The notes beneath the pieces are model-generated. The model searched no databases, was not told where the DNA came from, and was given only the letters and a program-made list of their open reading frames with translations. Positions 36,980 through 46,407 of a DNA stretch of 64,000 bases are shown one piece after another. Position numbers and translations under genes: made by a program. The stretch is taken from NCBI GenBank assembly GCA_028279365.1, contig JANQNX010000006.1, forward strand, positions 95,090 to 159,089. Reading direction: 5' to 3'. Position 1 is the stretch's first letter; each line of letters starts with the position of its first letter. Source of the DNA: Gammaproteobacteria bacterium. Its GTDB lineage: Bacteria > Pseudomonadota > Gammaproteobacteria > Eutrophobiales > Eutrophobiaceae.

Positions 36980-37294
36980 TTAACTTGCTGCAATATCGGT
37001 AATTGAGAGTTCGGTATACGCCTGACGATGTCCCATCTGTTTACGATGGTGCTTACGACGGCGGAATTTGATGATTTTGACCTTCGGGCCGCGACCATGG
37101 CTTTCCACCTTGGCAGACACTTTTGCGCCTTCTACAAAAGGTTTACCCACGGTAACATTGTCACCGTCGACCAGCATCAAAACATCGGAAATATCGACGT
37201 TTTCGCCCGCTTCAGTGGCAATTTTTTCGACCTTGAGTTTGTCGCCTTTGGCAACTTTATATTGTTTGCCACCTGATTTAATTACCGCGTACAT
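36980..37294 (-). CDS. rplU: 50S ribosomal protein L21
   Basis: A 104-aa protein that binds 23S rRNA with L20. The start is placed at the ATG at 37294 because the protein then begins [14 protein letters not shown], the invariant L21 N-terminus. An upstream in-frame ATG at 37333 would add 13 unrelated residues. The C-terminal [17 protein letters not shown] motif is conserved. It is the first gene of rplU-rpmA and is divergent from ispB. Confidence 0.97.
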   Translation of the reverse strand: MYAVIKSGGKQYKVAKGDKLKVEKIATEAGENVDISDVLMLVDGDNVTVGKPFVEGAKVSAKVESHGRGPKVKIIKFRRRKHHRKQMGHRQAYTELSITDIAAS

Positions 37295-37426
37295 CTCGCT
37301 CTCCAGACCTTGCGCCAAGCGCAGATTATTCAAAGGGGGCAGATTCTAAGAAATTCAGCAGGTTGTGACAAGATAAGAATGGTAAAATCCTGAATTTACC
37401 GGAAATAAATCTGTCTGAATGAGTGA

Positions 37427-37450
37427 TTCATGATAATTTTCATGATAATT
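37427..37450. repeat. Tandem 12-bp direct repeat upstream of ispB
   Basis: TTCATGATAATT occurs twice in immediate succession, 27 bases before the ispB start. It sits where a promoter or operator would be expected, in the divergent rplU-ispB region. Whether it binds a regulator is unknown. Confidence 0.6.
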
Positions 37451-37476
37451 CAATAACATAAGCTATTATTCGTATT

Positions 37477-38484
37477 GTGAGCAGAATCGACGCTACCGCT
37501 GAGAAAACCGACATTATTGACCTGGAACAAGTACGTGGCCTGATTGCCGATGATATGTCCCTGGTCAACTCGCTGATCGAAACCAGTCTGCACTCTGAAG
37601 TCGGTCTGATTGATAAGCTTGGGCACTACATTATTAATAGTGGCGGTAAGCGCCTGCGTCCAGTCGTGGTATTACTATCAGCACGAGCATTTAACTACAG
37701 CGGCGAGCAGCATATCAACCTGGCTGCCATCATCGAATTTATCCACACCGCTACGCTGCTACATGACGACGTCGTCGATGCATCCCTGTTAAGACGCGGT
37801 CAAAAAACCGCCAATCAGCGCTGGGGCAATGAAGCCAGTGTCTTAGTCGGCGATTTTGTCTATTCGCGTGCGTTTCAAATGATGGTCGAAATCAATTCCA
37901 TGCGCGTGATGGAAATCTTATCCGAGGCAACCAATACCATTGCCGAAGGCGAAGTCCAGCAATTAATCAATCGACATGATCCGGAAACCAGTCAGGCAAG
38001 CTATCTCGAAGTCATCCGCAACAAAACCGCCAAATTATTTGAAGCGGCAGCACAGCTCGGTGCGGTCATCTCTGATCGCACAGAACAGGAAGAACAATCT
38101 CTCGCAGCTTACGGCCGACATTTAGGTACTGCTTTCCAGCTAGTTGATGATGTACTGGATTACAGTTCTTCCAGCGATGAATTAGGAAAAAACGTCGGTG
38201 ATGATTTAGCCGAAGGTAAACCAACCTTACCTTTATTATATGCGATGTGGAACGGCAGCGAGAAAGACTCTGCGATCATACGAGACGCCATCGAAAACGG
38301 AGGCAAAGAACATATCGAATCGATTACCTCTTCGATACATTCCACCGGCGCAATTAGTTATACTGCCGAACTGGCAAGAAAAGAGTCTCAGTTGGCAGCG
38401 CATGCATTAGATAAATTGCCACCCTCAGAGTATCTCGATGCACTATATGCCTTAGCGCGTTTTTCAATCGAACGGCAATTTTAA
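37477..38484 (+). CDS. ispB: Polyprenyl (octaprenyl) diphosphate synthase
   Basis: Builds the isoprenoid side chain of ubiquinone by adding IPP units to an allylic diphosphate. The 335-aa protein has the first Asp-rich motif in HDDVVDASLLRRG (about 95) and the second in FQLVDDVLDY (about 225), plus GGKRLRP near the N-terminus. The GTG at 37477 is taken as start because no ATG occurs until residue 28. Chain length cannot be decided by eye. It is divergent from rplU-rpmA, the usual arrangement. Confidence 0.95.
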   Translation: MSRIDATAEKTDIIDLEQVRGLIADDMSLVNSLIETSLHSEVGLIDKLGHYIINSGGKRLRPVVVLLSARAFNYSGEQHINLAAIIEFIHTATLLHDDVVDASLLRRGQKTANQRWGNEASVLVGDFVYSRAFQMMVEINSMRVMEILSEATNTIAEGEVQQLINRHDPETSQASYLEVIRNKTAKLFEAAAQLGAVISDRTEQEEQSLAAYGRHLGTAFQLVDDVLDYSSSSDELGKNVGDDLAEGKPTLPLLYAMWNGSEKDSAIIRDAIENGGKEHIESITSSIHSTGAISYTAELARKESQLAAHALDKLPPSEYLDALYALARFSIERQF

Positions 38485-38494
38485 CAAAAAACAA

Positions 38495-38571
38495 CGGGGT
38501 GTAGCTCAGCCTGGTAGAGCGCTGCCTTCGGGAGGCAGAGGTCGTAGGTTCAAATCCTGTCTCCCCGACCA
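38495..38571 (+). tRNA. tRNA-Pro(CGG), insertion site of the genomic island
   Basis: Complete plus-strand cloverleaf from CGGGGTG at 38495 to encoded CCA at 38571. Anticodon loop TTCGGGA (anticodon CGG); T-arm GTAGG-TTCAAAT-CCTGT. Bases 38523-38552 recur at 46179-46208 with two mismatches in the anticodon loop, marking the two ends of an integrated island. Confidence 0.96.
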
Positions 38572-38701
38572 TGTTTTATTTATATTTCAACAAGCTATAA
38601 ACTGAAAAATATATACATTGATATATAAATAGGTAAGTAAATCCCTATTAAGTCCATTTAAATGACTTTTTAAAATGTCCTTTTTTGTGCTTTATTAGCA
38701 C

Positions 38702-39460
38702 TCAAATTCTAATTAACAATTCCTTAGGCGGTCTATATAAGACAGATTGTGCAACTCTTCCCGGAAAGCCTTTAGCTTCTATAGTTGTCTTATATGCACC
38801 GAACAAATGTTTATCCACTCTGGGATCAAATACAATCTCATCAAATATTTCATTTGGATCCATTGCAAACGGATGAATTGACCTATTACCCTCTGTATAA
38901 ACAATGCGCACTTCTTTTTCATGACTGAATTCACGGCGCTTGTACAGCAGTGATTCTGCTACACCTGAGCCGTTGGTATTAAATAGATCAATTGATTTAA
39001 GTGAGTTAACAAGTTCTTTTTGTGATTGATACTTAACTTTTCCTATAAAGCAAGCTATGTCAGAAAACCTTGGCGTGTCAGATTTTAGTGCTTCTAACAA
39101 TTTTCTTGGGGTTGTTTTAATCTTCGCACCATTTATGTCATAGGAATAAATACGCCACATGGCATCAGTTTCTCTATGTTGCGTCCAGCATTGGCCATAA
39201 ACCTTATTCCGAATTGATTCCATATCACCTAGTTCACCAGTTGATGATAATTTTATTTTCGAAGAAAGTAGCCAATTTTCAAAAGGATCGTCCCATTTTC
39301 TCGGAGGTACAAGAACTAGCCTCTTTTCTTCTAAACATTGCAGTAACCGAGATACTGGCATTATTCTATAAATAGGCTTATCTAATTCATCCTTTTTAAG
39401 ATTGGTGTAATTCTGGTATGACATATTAGATTCAATATAGTGAGTGGAAGCTAAATACAC
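38702..39460 (-). CDS. DUF2971 domain protein
   Basis: A 252-aa soluble protein with the DUF2971 pattern: LVPPRKWDDPFENWLL (about 50-65), QCWTQHRETDAMWRIYS (about 90-106), and a later LLYKRREFSHEKEVRIVY. The biochemical activity of DUF2971 is not established; members are often found in accessory and defence regions. The frame opens with GTG at 39460, and an ATG at 39424 is an alternative start. It begins 19 bases after the stop of the large helicase gene, so it is probably its operon partner. Confidence 0.85.
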   Translation of the reverse strand: MYLASTHYIESNMSYQNYTNLKKDELDKPIYRIMPVSRLLQCLEEKRLVLVPPRKWDDPFENWLLSSKIKLSSTGELGDMESIRNKVYGQCWTQHRETDAMWRIYSYDINGAKIKTTPRKLLEALKSDTPRFSDIACFIGKVKYQSQKELVNSLKSIDLFNTNGSGVAESLLYKRREFSHEKEVRIVYTEGNRSIHPFAMDPNEIFDEIVFDPRVDKHLFGAYKTTIEAKGFPGRVAQSVLYRPPKELLIRI

Positions 39461-39479
39461 TGCCCCACAAATATTATTC

Positions 39480-42400
39480 CTATTGCAAGATTTTCTGTTT
39501 GTAGTTTCTAAAGTTTTCTACCCATTTTTCGAACTCATCATTAGTAGATTTATTTAGTCGTGATAAATTGAATATGTCTTTAAGTGCTTCATTGGGTTTT
39601 ATCTTGTTCTTTGTTAATGCAAATTTAACTGCCCCTAGTTGTTCATGAAAACAAATATCTTGCCATTTTCTTGGCACACCGAAAGGTGCGAGACCACGCC
39701 AATCTATAATATCAACCACTGATTCTTTATTTAACCATACAGTCGGATTATCCTCGATTTCATATGACAAACCAGCCCAAGGCTTTAAAAGCTCAGTAAC
39801 ATATTTCTGTTGCTGACTAGTAGCTCGAGCTAAGCCAAATTTACGACTTACTTCTGAAATAACCTCGTTAAGATATATTCCATTACGTTCTTGCAATACA
39901 TCTTTTATAACTGCAATAACAGTAGTTGAATAAGATTCATCGAAAAAACGGTTTTTATCTAATTGCCCATGACTAACATCAACAAATCCTGAAACAACTT
40001 TCTCAGTTATATCCGCATCTACCTCGCTACTTTCCTCATTGCGTATCTTTTCAAGAATAGTCGAGAGGCGAATGTTAACTTTATCAATGCTACCTTCAGG
40101 ATCAATGAAATAATCTGTAGACCAGATTCGAATAATATTCCAACCTAAGCTTTCTAATATTGCTTGTCTCACTCTGTCTCTATCGCGTGCCGCTGGAGAT
40201 CCATGATATGTGGCACCATCACACTCTATTCCCGCTATATATCGACCAGGAAAATCAGGATGAACAACCCCCATATCTATTCTGAACTTTCCTACTCCTA
40301 TTTGTGTTTGAATTTGCCAACCACAATTTCTTAATTGATAAGCCACTGCTTCCTCAAAGTCACTGTCAAACTGATCAATTCCATGAATCGCTTCGGTGGC
40401 TTTAGCTAAAGCCGAAGGACCTTGCTCTGCAAATTCCAAGAATGATTTTAGATGTTTAACTGCGGTAGATTGTGTTCTTGTTAAATCGATCATACTTGGA
40501 TTAAAACTCGCAAATACAATAACCTCTGTCGTAGCACGAGTTATCGCTACATTAAGCCGACGTTCCCCACCTTGTTTGTTTAATGGGCCAAAGTTCATTG
40601 ACATCGTTTTAGCGTTTGGCTCAACTGGACCGTATCCTATACTCAAAATAATTACATCGCGCTCGTCACCTTGTACAGATTCCAGGTTCTTAATGAATAT
40701 GGGATCATAATCATCGAAACCCTGGAAATAACGCTCAATATCTGGGTTTAATCGTCTTCTTGTATCGAGTTCATCTTCAATAGTTCTTTGTTGTTCTGTA
40801 TTGAGTGCTACGACACCAATACTAAGCTTCCGTAATCCATCATCTTCTAGTCGTTGCACGATATAATCTGCAACTTCTTTTGCTTCAATAGGATTGTTCC
40901 TATTCTTTCCTTTAGAATATAAACCCTTTACGGGATGAAAAGAGACAGCTGATTTCTTCGTTTCAGCTGAGGGGTATGTAATTAAAGAGTTGTCATAATA
41001 ATGACTATTGGAAAAGGCTATGAGTGACTCATGACGACTGCGGTAATGGCCTGTTAACCGATGGTGAGGTAACCTAGCTGCGAGTGATTGATCCAATATG
41101 CTCTCTAGGTCTTCGTCATCATCCCCATCTGTACTTCTACTAAAGAAATTGGTTGGTGGCATTTGTTTAGGATCACCAACAATAATACTGTTCTTCCCTC
41201 GCGCAAGAGCACCAACTGCATCCCAAACAGTAATTTGTGAAGCCTCATCAAATACAACTAAATCAAAGCTACTAAATGACGTTGGTAAGAATTGTGCAAC
41301 AGATAGTGGAGACATCATCATACAAGGAGTTAGATTTAACATTGCTTCACCCATCTCTTCTATTAAATGCCTAATCGGCTTGTGACGACTTTTCTTTGCA
41401 AGCTCTTTTGATAAAACCCCAAAAGCAACAGGCGTATCTTTTGCACCTGGTTCTGGGACTAAAGATGCTGTCTTTGCAATAATAAATTCACTAGTTGTTC
41501 TAGATACTTCTTCATCTAATTTACAGAAATCCATTATTAGCGACTCATGGCTAGTCGCAGAAAATTGTCTTAATACAGCAGACCTATCAATAAGAATCGG
41601 AGCCAGCCACTTATGAATGGCTATAATTGTAGCTTTACGAGAATCATCAGGAGCAATGATGTTTCTTTCTAGACCATTAGAAATAGCATCCAGCCCATAC
41701 TTTGAAGATGTGCTTTTTGCACTTAACCAATTACACCATGCATTAATTTTACGCTCATTTCGCACTATGTCATCTAATTGATTAATTACCTCTTTTACTA
41801 AGACATCATTACTTAGAGATACCGATGAGAGTTCCTTAAATGAATTTAATATTGTGTTAAGCGAACTACCAGCAGACTCAATTTCAGCTGCCTTTGATAT
41901 CAAAGATATATTTGAATCTAAAAACTCCCACTCGTTATCAAACTGTTTTTGTAATACTTTAATTCCATGTATTGGTTCAATTCCAATTTCATGTATCAAT
42001 ATTTTAATTAAGTTAGAACGCTCAGAAATTAAATTACGAGAGATATCTAAATCCGTGGGTCTTGTATCCCAGCCGTTCCATATTTTGTCTTTGATAAAGG
42101 GGTCTATTATCGACTTAATATCATTACATTTAATTTTTAAAGAATTAAGTGTGTTTGCTACCTCAACATCCTTATAACTTTTTACTCCTGCCTTTTTCAT
42201 ATCCGAACGTAATGACATTCTTTTAAATGCGGAGAATGGCCAAATTATTTCATTTGATTCAGAAAGTTTTGTAATCCAAGATTCTGTAGGCAGGTTTTCT
42301 ATTACATCTAATTTAAGTTCAGCACCTGACTCAATTAGGAGTTTATCTGCTAAAGACTTTTCCTGAATAAGTCGATTTAGATTCTCCAAGTGTTCACGCA

Positions 42401-45233
42401 CGTTTCCTGAAAATACGATACCTAAACGTTTATTTTTCAATTCACCAATAAACTTACCGAATGCACAAGCTTTTTTAACGCCATTTAAGGACAACGATTG
42501 ATTAGGGAGTAATTCTATACTTGTAAGTAGTTCTGTAGTTGTCTCACAAATTGATGAAAGTTCAGCAACAAGCTTTCTAGCATTAGCTATTAATTCTGCT
42601 TGCCATGCATTTGACCAATCATTTTTATCGATAAGATTGAATGATTTGGCATCTATCCCCTCAAGATCCTTATAAGCTAGGCCTAAGTTTTTCGCTGCAT
42701 CTAAACATAATTCGTATTCTTCTTTAGTACTGATAGCACATGCATCTAAGCTATTTCCCCAATTTAGATTAATAGGGTACGCTTCACGATACTTAGCGGT
42801 ACGGGCAATAGCATTCCTCGGAGTTATGCCTAACTCAGAAGGTTTATGTAACTCTTCAACATACTGGTTAAGATCATTTCTTATTCTGAAAAGTTCTTCT
42901 GCTTTACGTTCCCAATCGCTTTGAGATGCTACTTGCCTTCCCTGCCACGATTTTCTCAGTTGTTCTAATACAGCAGTTTTATTTGCTTTATTACTGTGCA
43001 GTTCAAGACAAAGATGACTAATACCGACTTTATGTAACCTTCGATAGACAACATTCAAAGCTGCCATTTTTTCTGCAACAAAGAGTACTCTTCGGCCAAG
43101 CGCAAGATTGTGACAAATAATATTTGAAATTGTCTCTGATTTTCCTGTCCCTGGGGGGCCTTCCATTACAAAATCTTGAGCATGACTTGAAGCCTCAATT
43201 GCAACTAGCTGCGAACTATCAGCATTCAACGGTGCGTATATATCTGACGGTTTAATTTTGTTATCAACTTCTTCTGGTTGTATAAACCGAGTTTGTTGTC
43301 GAAAAACATCTTGTGGCTTATCAATAAGGTGCTCTACAAATACATTTGATTTTAGATCATTAACCCGGTCCTTAAGATCTCTCCACATTAAATATTTAGC
43401 AAATGAAAAAGTGCTCAGAACTAAGTCTTCAACTACTTCAAACCCGGGAACATCTTTGATTTTCTGTCTGACAGTATTCCAAATACCATTAACATCGATA
43501 CCACTATCATCTTCAGGCAATTCTATTCGGAAGATATTTAGATTTATTTCAAAATCTTGTTGTAAGAATTCGATTAACGTTGCGTTAAAAATTGGCTCTT
43601 CGTCTTTTATTTGCCTAATTTTAATAGAAGAACGTGCGCTACTTCTGACCAATTCTACAGGTAGCAATATAAGCGGTGCTCTATAACTTTTATCAAGCTT
43701 CTCTCCTTCTTTCCACCTTAACATTCCTATCGATAAAAATAGCGTATTTGACCCACCCTCTTCAAAGTCTGTTTTAGCTTTTCTATAAAGGCTCAGAAGT
43801 CGAGAATCCATTTTCTTTTTTGAGTCATTGACTATTAAAGTTTGTCTATCTAACTGCTCTCGTGCAAACTCCACTTGTAAGTTATTGCCAGTCTCAAACT
43901 TAAATATTTCTTGGCTACGTCCATCGTTATCTTGCTTTAGAGGTGTATTATCCGATGCAATGAATTGAAATGTTTCGCCTGCAGCCAACATATCCTCCAA
44001 AAGACCGAGATCAGGACAATATAGATGTACAGCAACTGCATTACTCGACAAATTTAATAATCTATTGCGTTTAGTAAGATCTAAAAGTTTCCTTTGCCAT
44101 TGTTCAACTCTAGTTTCCGGTGTGTCTGGTTGAATTGAAATATCATCTGGTTTTACAGGAGGCATTGGTGGGGGTGGAGCAATCGCCACAACTTGCGGCT
44201 GAGTTTCCTGAATTGATGACTCAGGATCTTCTGACTGCACACGAATTGGTAAAGGAGATATCTGACGTTTTCTTGCCTGTGCAATATCTATTGCATAAAC
44301 AAAATTATCTTCATTGCCTTCTCCCAAAAGCAAGTCTGCTTCATCACAAGATTGGAAAAATGAAACATGTGCATCAGAACAAACTAGAGTTGTTTCAAAA
44401 ACAATGAGATCTTTCATAGAAACTCGCTTTCTAATCGCCATTGAATCATCCATCGTTAACGATGAGAAACATTCATCAATTAACCAAACACCAACAAAGG
44501 CATGTGTATGTGTTAATGCAATGATTGGATTCAATCCAACACGCTCTAATAATGAAGCAAATAGTAGAGATAGATCTAAACAAGCACCCGATTTATTCTT
44601 TCCGATGTCTTGAGTTATTCGAATTCTCTGACCAGAAATAGCAAAGCTAGGAGAAGGATTGATATAGGATATATTTTCAGATTGAACTACAGCCCATAGC
44701 GCACTAGCCACTGAGTATGGTTTTTCTCTAGTTTGAGACTGATAGCCATCAAGCTGGCTTGGAAGATTCGATGCTCTTAATAATTGTGAAGCTTTTACAA
44801 CTAACTCTTCAATGTATGGGGAATTAGGCAAAGAAAATGCAGCGAGAAGCTCAGGCATTTGACTTTCACCGCCCCAATGAGTTTTTGGCATGAAAGTCGA
44901 ATTAAATATTTTTTCATCTAATAACTTATCATGAGTAGTAGCTTTCAATGACAGATTTGTGATTATCTTGTCTGTAAGCTCATCAAGTGACTGCACCGAT
45001 ATTCGGACAGATTGAAGTTGTAGCTCTATTCTTTCTCCAGGAGCTAAATAATCTATATTCCATTCAATAGATTCAAAGAATTCAGGATCACTTTTTAAGG
45101 TGACTTTGATATCTTTTTGAGGCTCATCTTCAGCATCTAATTTAATGGCTAACAATGTAATCAGCGGGTATTGGTTCTGCTGGAACGCAAGCGAATATAT
45201 ATGTGCAGCTTGAAATTCAATTTGAAGCGCCAT
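39480..45233 (-). CDS. hhe: Hhe-type defence protein: DUF4011, SF1 helicase, Vsr-like nuclease, DUF3320
   Basis: A 1917-aa cytoplasmic protein. N-terminal beta-rich region (1-110), then a transglutaminase-like core with GACLDLSLLFASLLERVG (about 214) and HAFVGVWL, then DUF4011 (about 375: WQRKLLDLTKRNRLLNL). The superfamily 1 helicase follows: Walker A GPPGTGKSE (about 691-699), a long helical insertion, Walker B VVFDEASQ (about 1327), GDPKQMPP, SVQGDERDVIILS and NVAITRAT. A Vsr/DUF559-like nuclease lies near 1640-1730 (EEAVAYQLRNCGW, RIDMGVVHP, GIECDGATYHGSPAARDRDR), and a DUF3320-type C-terminus follows. This is the architecture reported as the single-gene hhe anti-phage system. Phage DNA attack is inferred. 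Confidence 0.88.
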   Translation of the reverse strand: MALQIEFQAAHIYSLAFQQNQYPLITLLAIKLDAEDEPQKDIKVTLKSDPEFFESIEWNIDYLAPGERIELQLQSVRISVQSLDELTDKIITNLSLKATTHDKLLDEKIFNSTFMPKTHWGGESQMPELLAAFSLPNSPYIEELVVKASQLLRASNLPSQLDGYQSQTREKPYSVASALWAVVQSENISYINPSPSFAISGQRIRITQDIGKNKSGACLDLSLLFASLLERVGLNPIIALTHTHAFVGVWLIDECFSSLTMDDSMAIRKRVSMKDLIVFETTLVCSDAHVSFFQSCDEADLLLGEGNEDNFVYAIDIAQARKRQISPLPIRVQSEDPESSIQETQPQVVAIAPPPPMPPVKPDDISIQPDTPETRVEQWQRKLLDLTKRNRLLNLSSNAVAVHLYCPDLGLLEDMLAAGETFQFIASDNTPLKQDNDGRSQEIFKFETGNNLQVEFAREQLDRQTLIVNDSKKKMDSRLLSLYRKAKTDFEEGGSNTLFLSIGMLRWKEGEKLDKSYRAPLILLPVELVRSSARSSIKIRQIKDEEPIFNATLIEFLQQDFEINLNIFRIELPEDDSGIDVNGIWNTVRQKIKDVPGFEVVEDLVLSTFSFAKYLMWRDLKDRVNDLKSNVFVEHLIDKPQDVFRQQTRFIQPEEVDNKIKPSDIYAPLNADSSQLVAIEASSHAQDFVMEGPPGTGKSETISNIICHNLALGRRVLFVAEKMAALNVVYRRLHKVGISHLCLELHSNKANKTAVLEQLRKSWQGRQVASQSDWERKAEELFRIRNDLNQYVEELHKPSELGITPRNAIARTAKYREAYPINLNWGNSLDACAISTKEEYELCLDAAKNLGLAYKDLEGIDAKSFNLIDKNDWSNAWQAELIANARKLVAELSSICETTTELLTSIELLPNQSLSLNGVKKACAFGKFIGELKNKRLGIVFSGNVREHLENLNRLIQEKSLADKLLIESGAELKLDVIENLPTESWITKLSESNEIIWPFSAFKRMSLRSDMKKAGVKSYKDVEVANTLNSLKIKCNDIKSIIDPFIKDKIWNGWDTRPTDLDISRNLISERSNLIKILIHEIGIEPIHGIKVLQKQFDNEWEFLDSNISLISKAAEIESAGSSLNTILNSFKELSSVSLSNDVLVKEVINQLDDIVRNERKINAWCNWLSAKSTSSKYGLDAISNGLERNIIAPDDSRKATIIAIHKWLAPILIDRSAVLRQFSATSHESLIMDFCKLDEEVSRTTSEFIIAKTASLVPEPGAKDTPVAFGVLSKELAKKSRHKPIRHLIEEMGEAMLNLTPCMMMSPLSVAQFLPTSFSSFDLVVFDEASQITVWDAVGALARGKNSIIVGDPKQMPPTNFFSRSTDGDDDEDLESILDQSLAARLPHHRLTGHYRSRHESLIAFSNSHYYDNSLITYPSAETKKSAVSFHPVKGLYSKGKNRNNPIEAKEVADYIVQRLEDDGLRKLSIGVVALNTEQQRTIEDELDTRRRLNPDIERYFQGFDDYDPIFIKNLESVQGDERDVIILSIGYGPVEPNAKTMSMNFGPLNKQGGERRLNVAITRATTEVIVFASFNPSMIDLTRTQSTAVKHLKSFLEFAEQGPSALAKATEAIHGIDQFDSDFEEAVAYQLRNCGWQIQTQIGVGKFRIDMGVVHPDFPGRYIAGIECDGATYHGSPAARDRDRVRQAILESLGWNIIRIWSTDYFIDPEGSIDKVNIRLSTILEKIRNEESSEVDADITEKVVSGFVDVSHGQLDKNRFFDESYSTTVIAVIKDVLQERNGIYLNEVISEVSRKFGLARATSQQQKYVTELLKPWAGLSYEIEDNPTVWLNKESVVDIIDWRGLAPFGVPRKWQDICFHEQLGAVKFALTKNKIKPNEALKDIFNLSRLNKSTNDEFEKWVENFRNYKQKILQ

Positions 45234-45452
45234 AATTATCCCTTAGTTTTTTACTGTGAGTAGCATGTCCATATCAAACCTACTTTTCTTTAAAGGTACT
45301 CGAAAAGGTTTCAGACTTAAATTAAAATCATTAAGATAGGACTACAATAACCCTTTCAAGTTTTATACTTAATTTACATGATTTAGCTACGGAAAATCAC
45401 TTATTTATAGTTTAAGAATTGATGCTCAGTAAATTGGATTCAACTGCTTTAC
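45234..45452. promoter_or_regulatory. Upstream region of the hhe gene
   Basis: An AT-rich non-coding stretch between the hhe start and the integrase remnant. It must contain the hhe promoter; no specific motif could be assigned by eye. Confidence 0.4.
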
Positions 45453-45860
45453 TTAAAAAGACTTAAGAGCAGAGACATCACGATTAATAGTACTTGAAGC
45501 TTTTCCTTTCTTAATCTGTTCTGCTCTCCATCTTTGAATTAGCCAACTATTTATCTCAGATAATGACTTATCTAACTTAGAATCGAAATTACTCAGTATA
45601 CGGTTTAAGGTAGCTTTACCTATTTTACGCTCAGCTTTAACCCATGCTGAATATTATTCATCAATAAAAACCTTTAAAATACCCTTCTTTAGATGTTCTT
45701 TTCGAGCTTTACTTGCTACTTCTTTAACTTCACATCTTTTCCCTGTAGGACTTCTGCGTACTTCTTTTTTGCAATTCTTCTAGCAGCATTAGCAGTCCCG
45801 ATAGAAGCTGTACCAATATTCAATCGCTTCCTTATACCCTCACTATTTTGATGGTCGAGT
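45453..45860 (-). pseudogene. Tyrosine recombinase (integrase) remnant
   Basis: On the minus strand an arm-binding-type segment (HQNSEGIRKRLNIGTAS then AARRIAKKKYAEVLQGK) is followed, after a frame change, by KEVASKARKEHLKKG, an in-frame stop, and a core-binding SAM-like segment: YSAWVKAERKIGKATLNRIL, LSEINSWLIQRWRAEQ and SSTINRDVSALKSF. This order matches the N-terminal half of P4-type phage integrases. At least one frameshift and one stop interrupt it, and the catalytic domain with the R-H-R-Y residues is missing. It is the probable former integrase of the island. Confidence 0.8.
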
Positions 45861-46178
45861 TAACAGCTCATACTCCCTGTAGGTTGTGCTCCAATCAAAA
45901 TCCCATAATTTCGGTACCTCTGACCTCATAAAGGGCATCTTCAGACCTAATTTTGCTTAATAAACTCTCTGTTATCTAAGATATCACCTATTTTCCACCC
46001 ATTATCTCAAGTCGAGATTAAGTCCTTTTAGAACAATCTCTATTAATGCACTAAATTATAGTTGAACCTCAGTCGAAAACAATATTTTTATTATATATTT
46101 CAAATATTTACATAAATTTCAAGGAGATGTGAAAGGACACTAAGAGACTAATAGGAATATCTGGGGACTCTGATTAAT
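45861..46178. other. Non-coding island end, nothing recognised
   Basis: About 320 AT-rich bases between the integrase remnant and the displaced tRNA-Pro fragment. No open frame, hairpin terminator or known repeat was seen. Confidence 0.5.
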
Positions 46179-46301
46179 TGCCTTCCAGAGGCAGAGGTCG
46201 TAGGTTCACAATTTTGTCAGGAACAAAATTGAACATCGCGAAGCGATGGCCTGAAAGGCTGAGTATAGGGATGTGCGAAGTACATCCTGTCAGCCCGACC
46301 A
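46179..46301 (+). repeat. Displaced tRNA-Pro 3' half (right island end) with a four-hairpin insert in the T-loop
   Basis: 46179-46208 repeats tRNA-Pro(CGG) 38523-38552 with two mismatches, and the tRNA resumes at about 46285 with CCTGTCAGCCCGACCA ending at 46301. The T-loop between is expanded by about 78 bases with hairpins at 46209-46231 (9 bp, loop CAGGA), 46234-46248 (CATCGC/GCGATG, loop GAA), 46249-46259 (GCCT/AGGC) and 46269-46287 (GGATGT/ACATCC). TATAGGGAT at 46264-46272 opens the last. The same order and loop motifs occur in the insert at 198-307. Confidence 0.78.
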
Positions 46302-46407
46302 TCTATATAAAACGCCAGGTTCATGTAACAAGCTTAAATAAAAGCTACCATACCCACCGAAGTAAAAAGCAAATATACTATCGACTGTCTTAGTTTAAAT
46401 ATTACAC

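Larger units (their letters stand above)
38572..46301. mobile_element. tRNA-Pro-integrated genomic island with an Hhe-type defence gene
   Basis: The segment is bounded on the left by intact tRNA-Pro(CGG) and on the right by a displaced tRNA-Pro 3' portion (46179-46301). It contains a decayed tyrosine integrase at its right end and two genes on the minus strand. Its base composition is more AT-rich than the ispB and nqr genes on either side. The housekeeping neighbours resume at nqrA. The island is now probably immobile because the integrase is broken. Confidence 0.78.

Noticed and set aside
38572..46301. Prophage
   Set aside because: No structural, lysis, replication or repressor genes are present; only an integrase remnant and two cargo genes, so island is the right term.
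46178..46393. Open frame of 71 codons over the displaced tRNA-Pro fragment
   Set aside because: It spans tRNA-derived and hairpin-rich DNA, with no ribosome-binding site and no protein-like composition.
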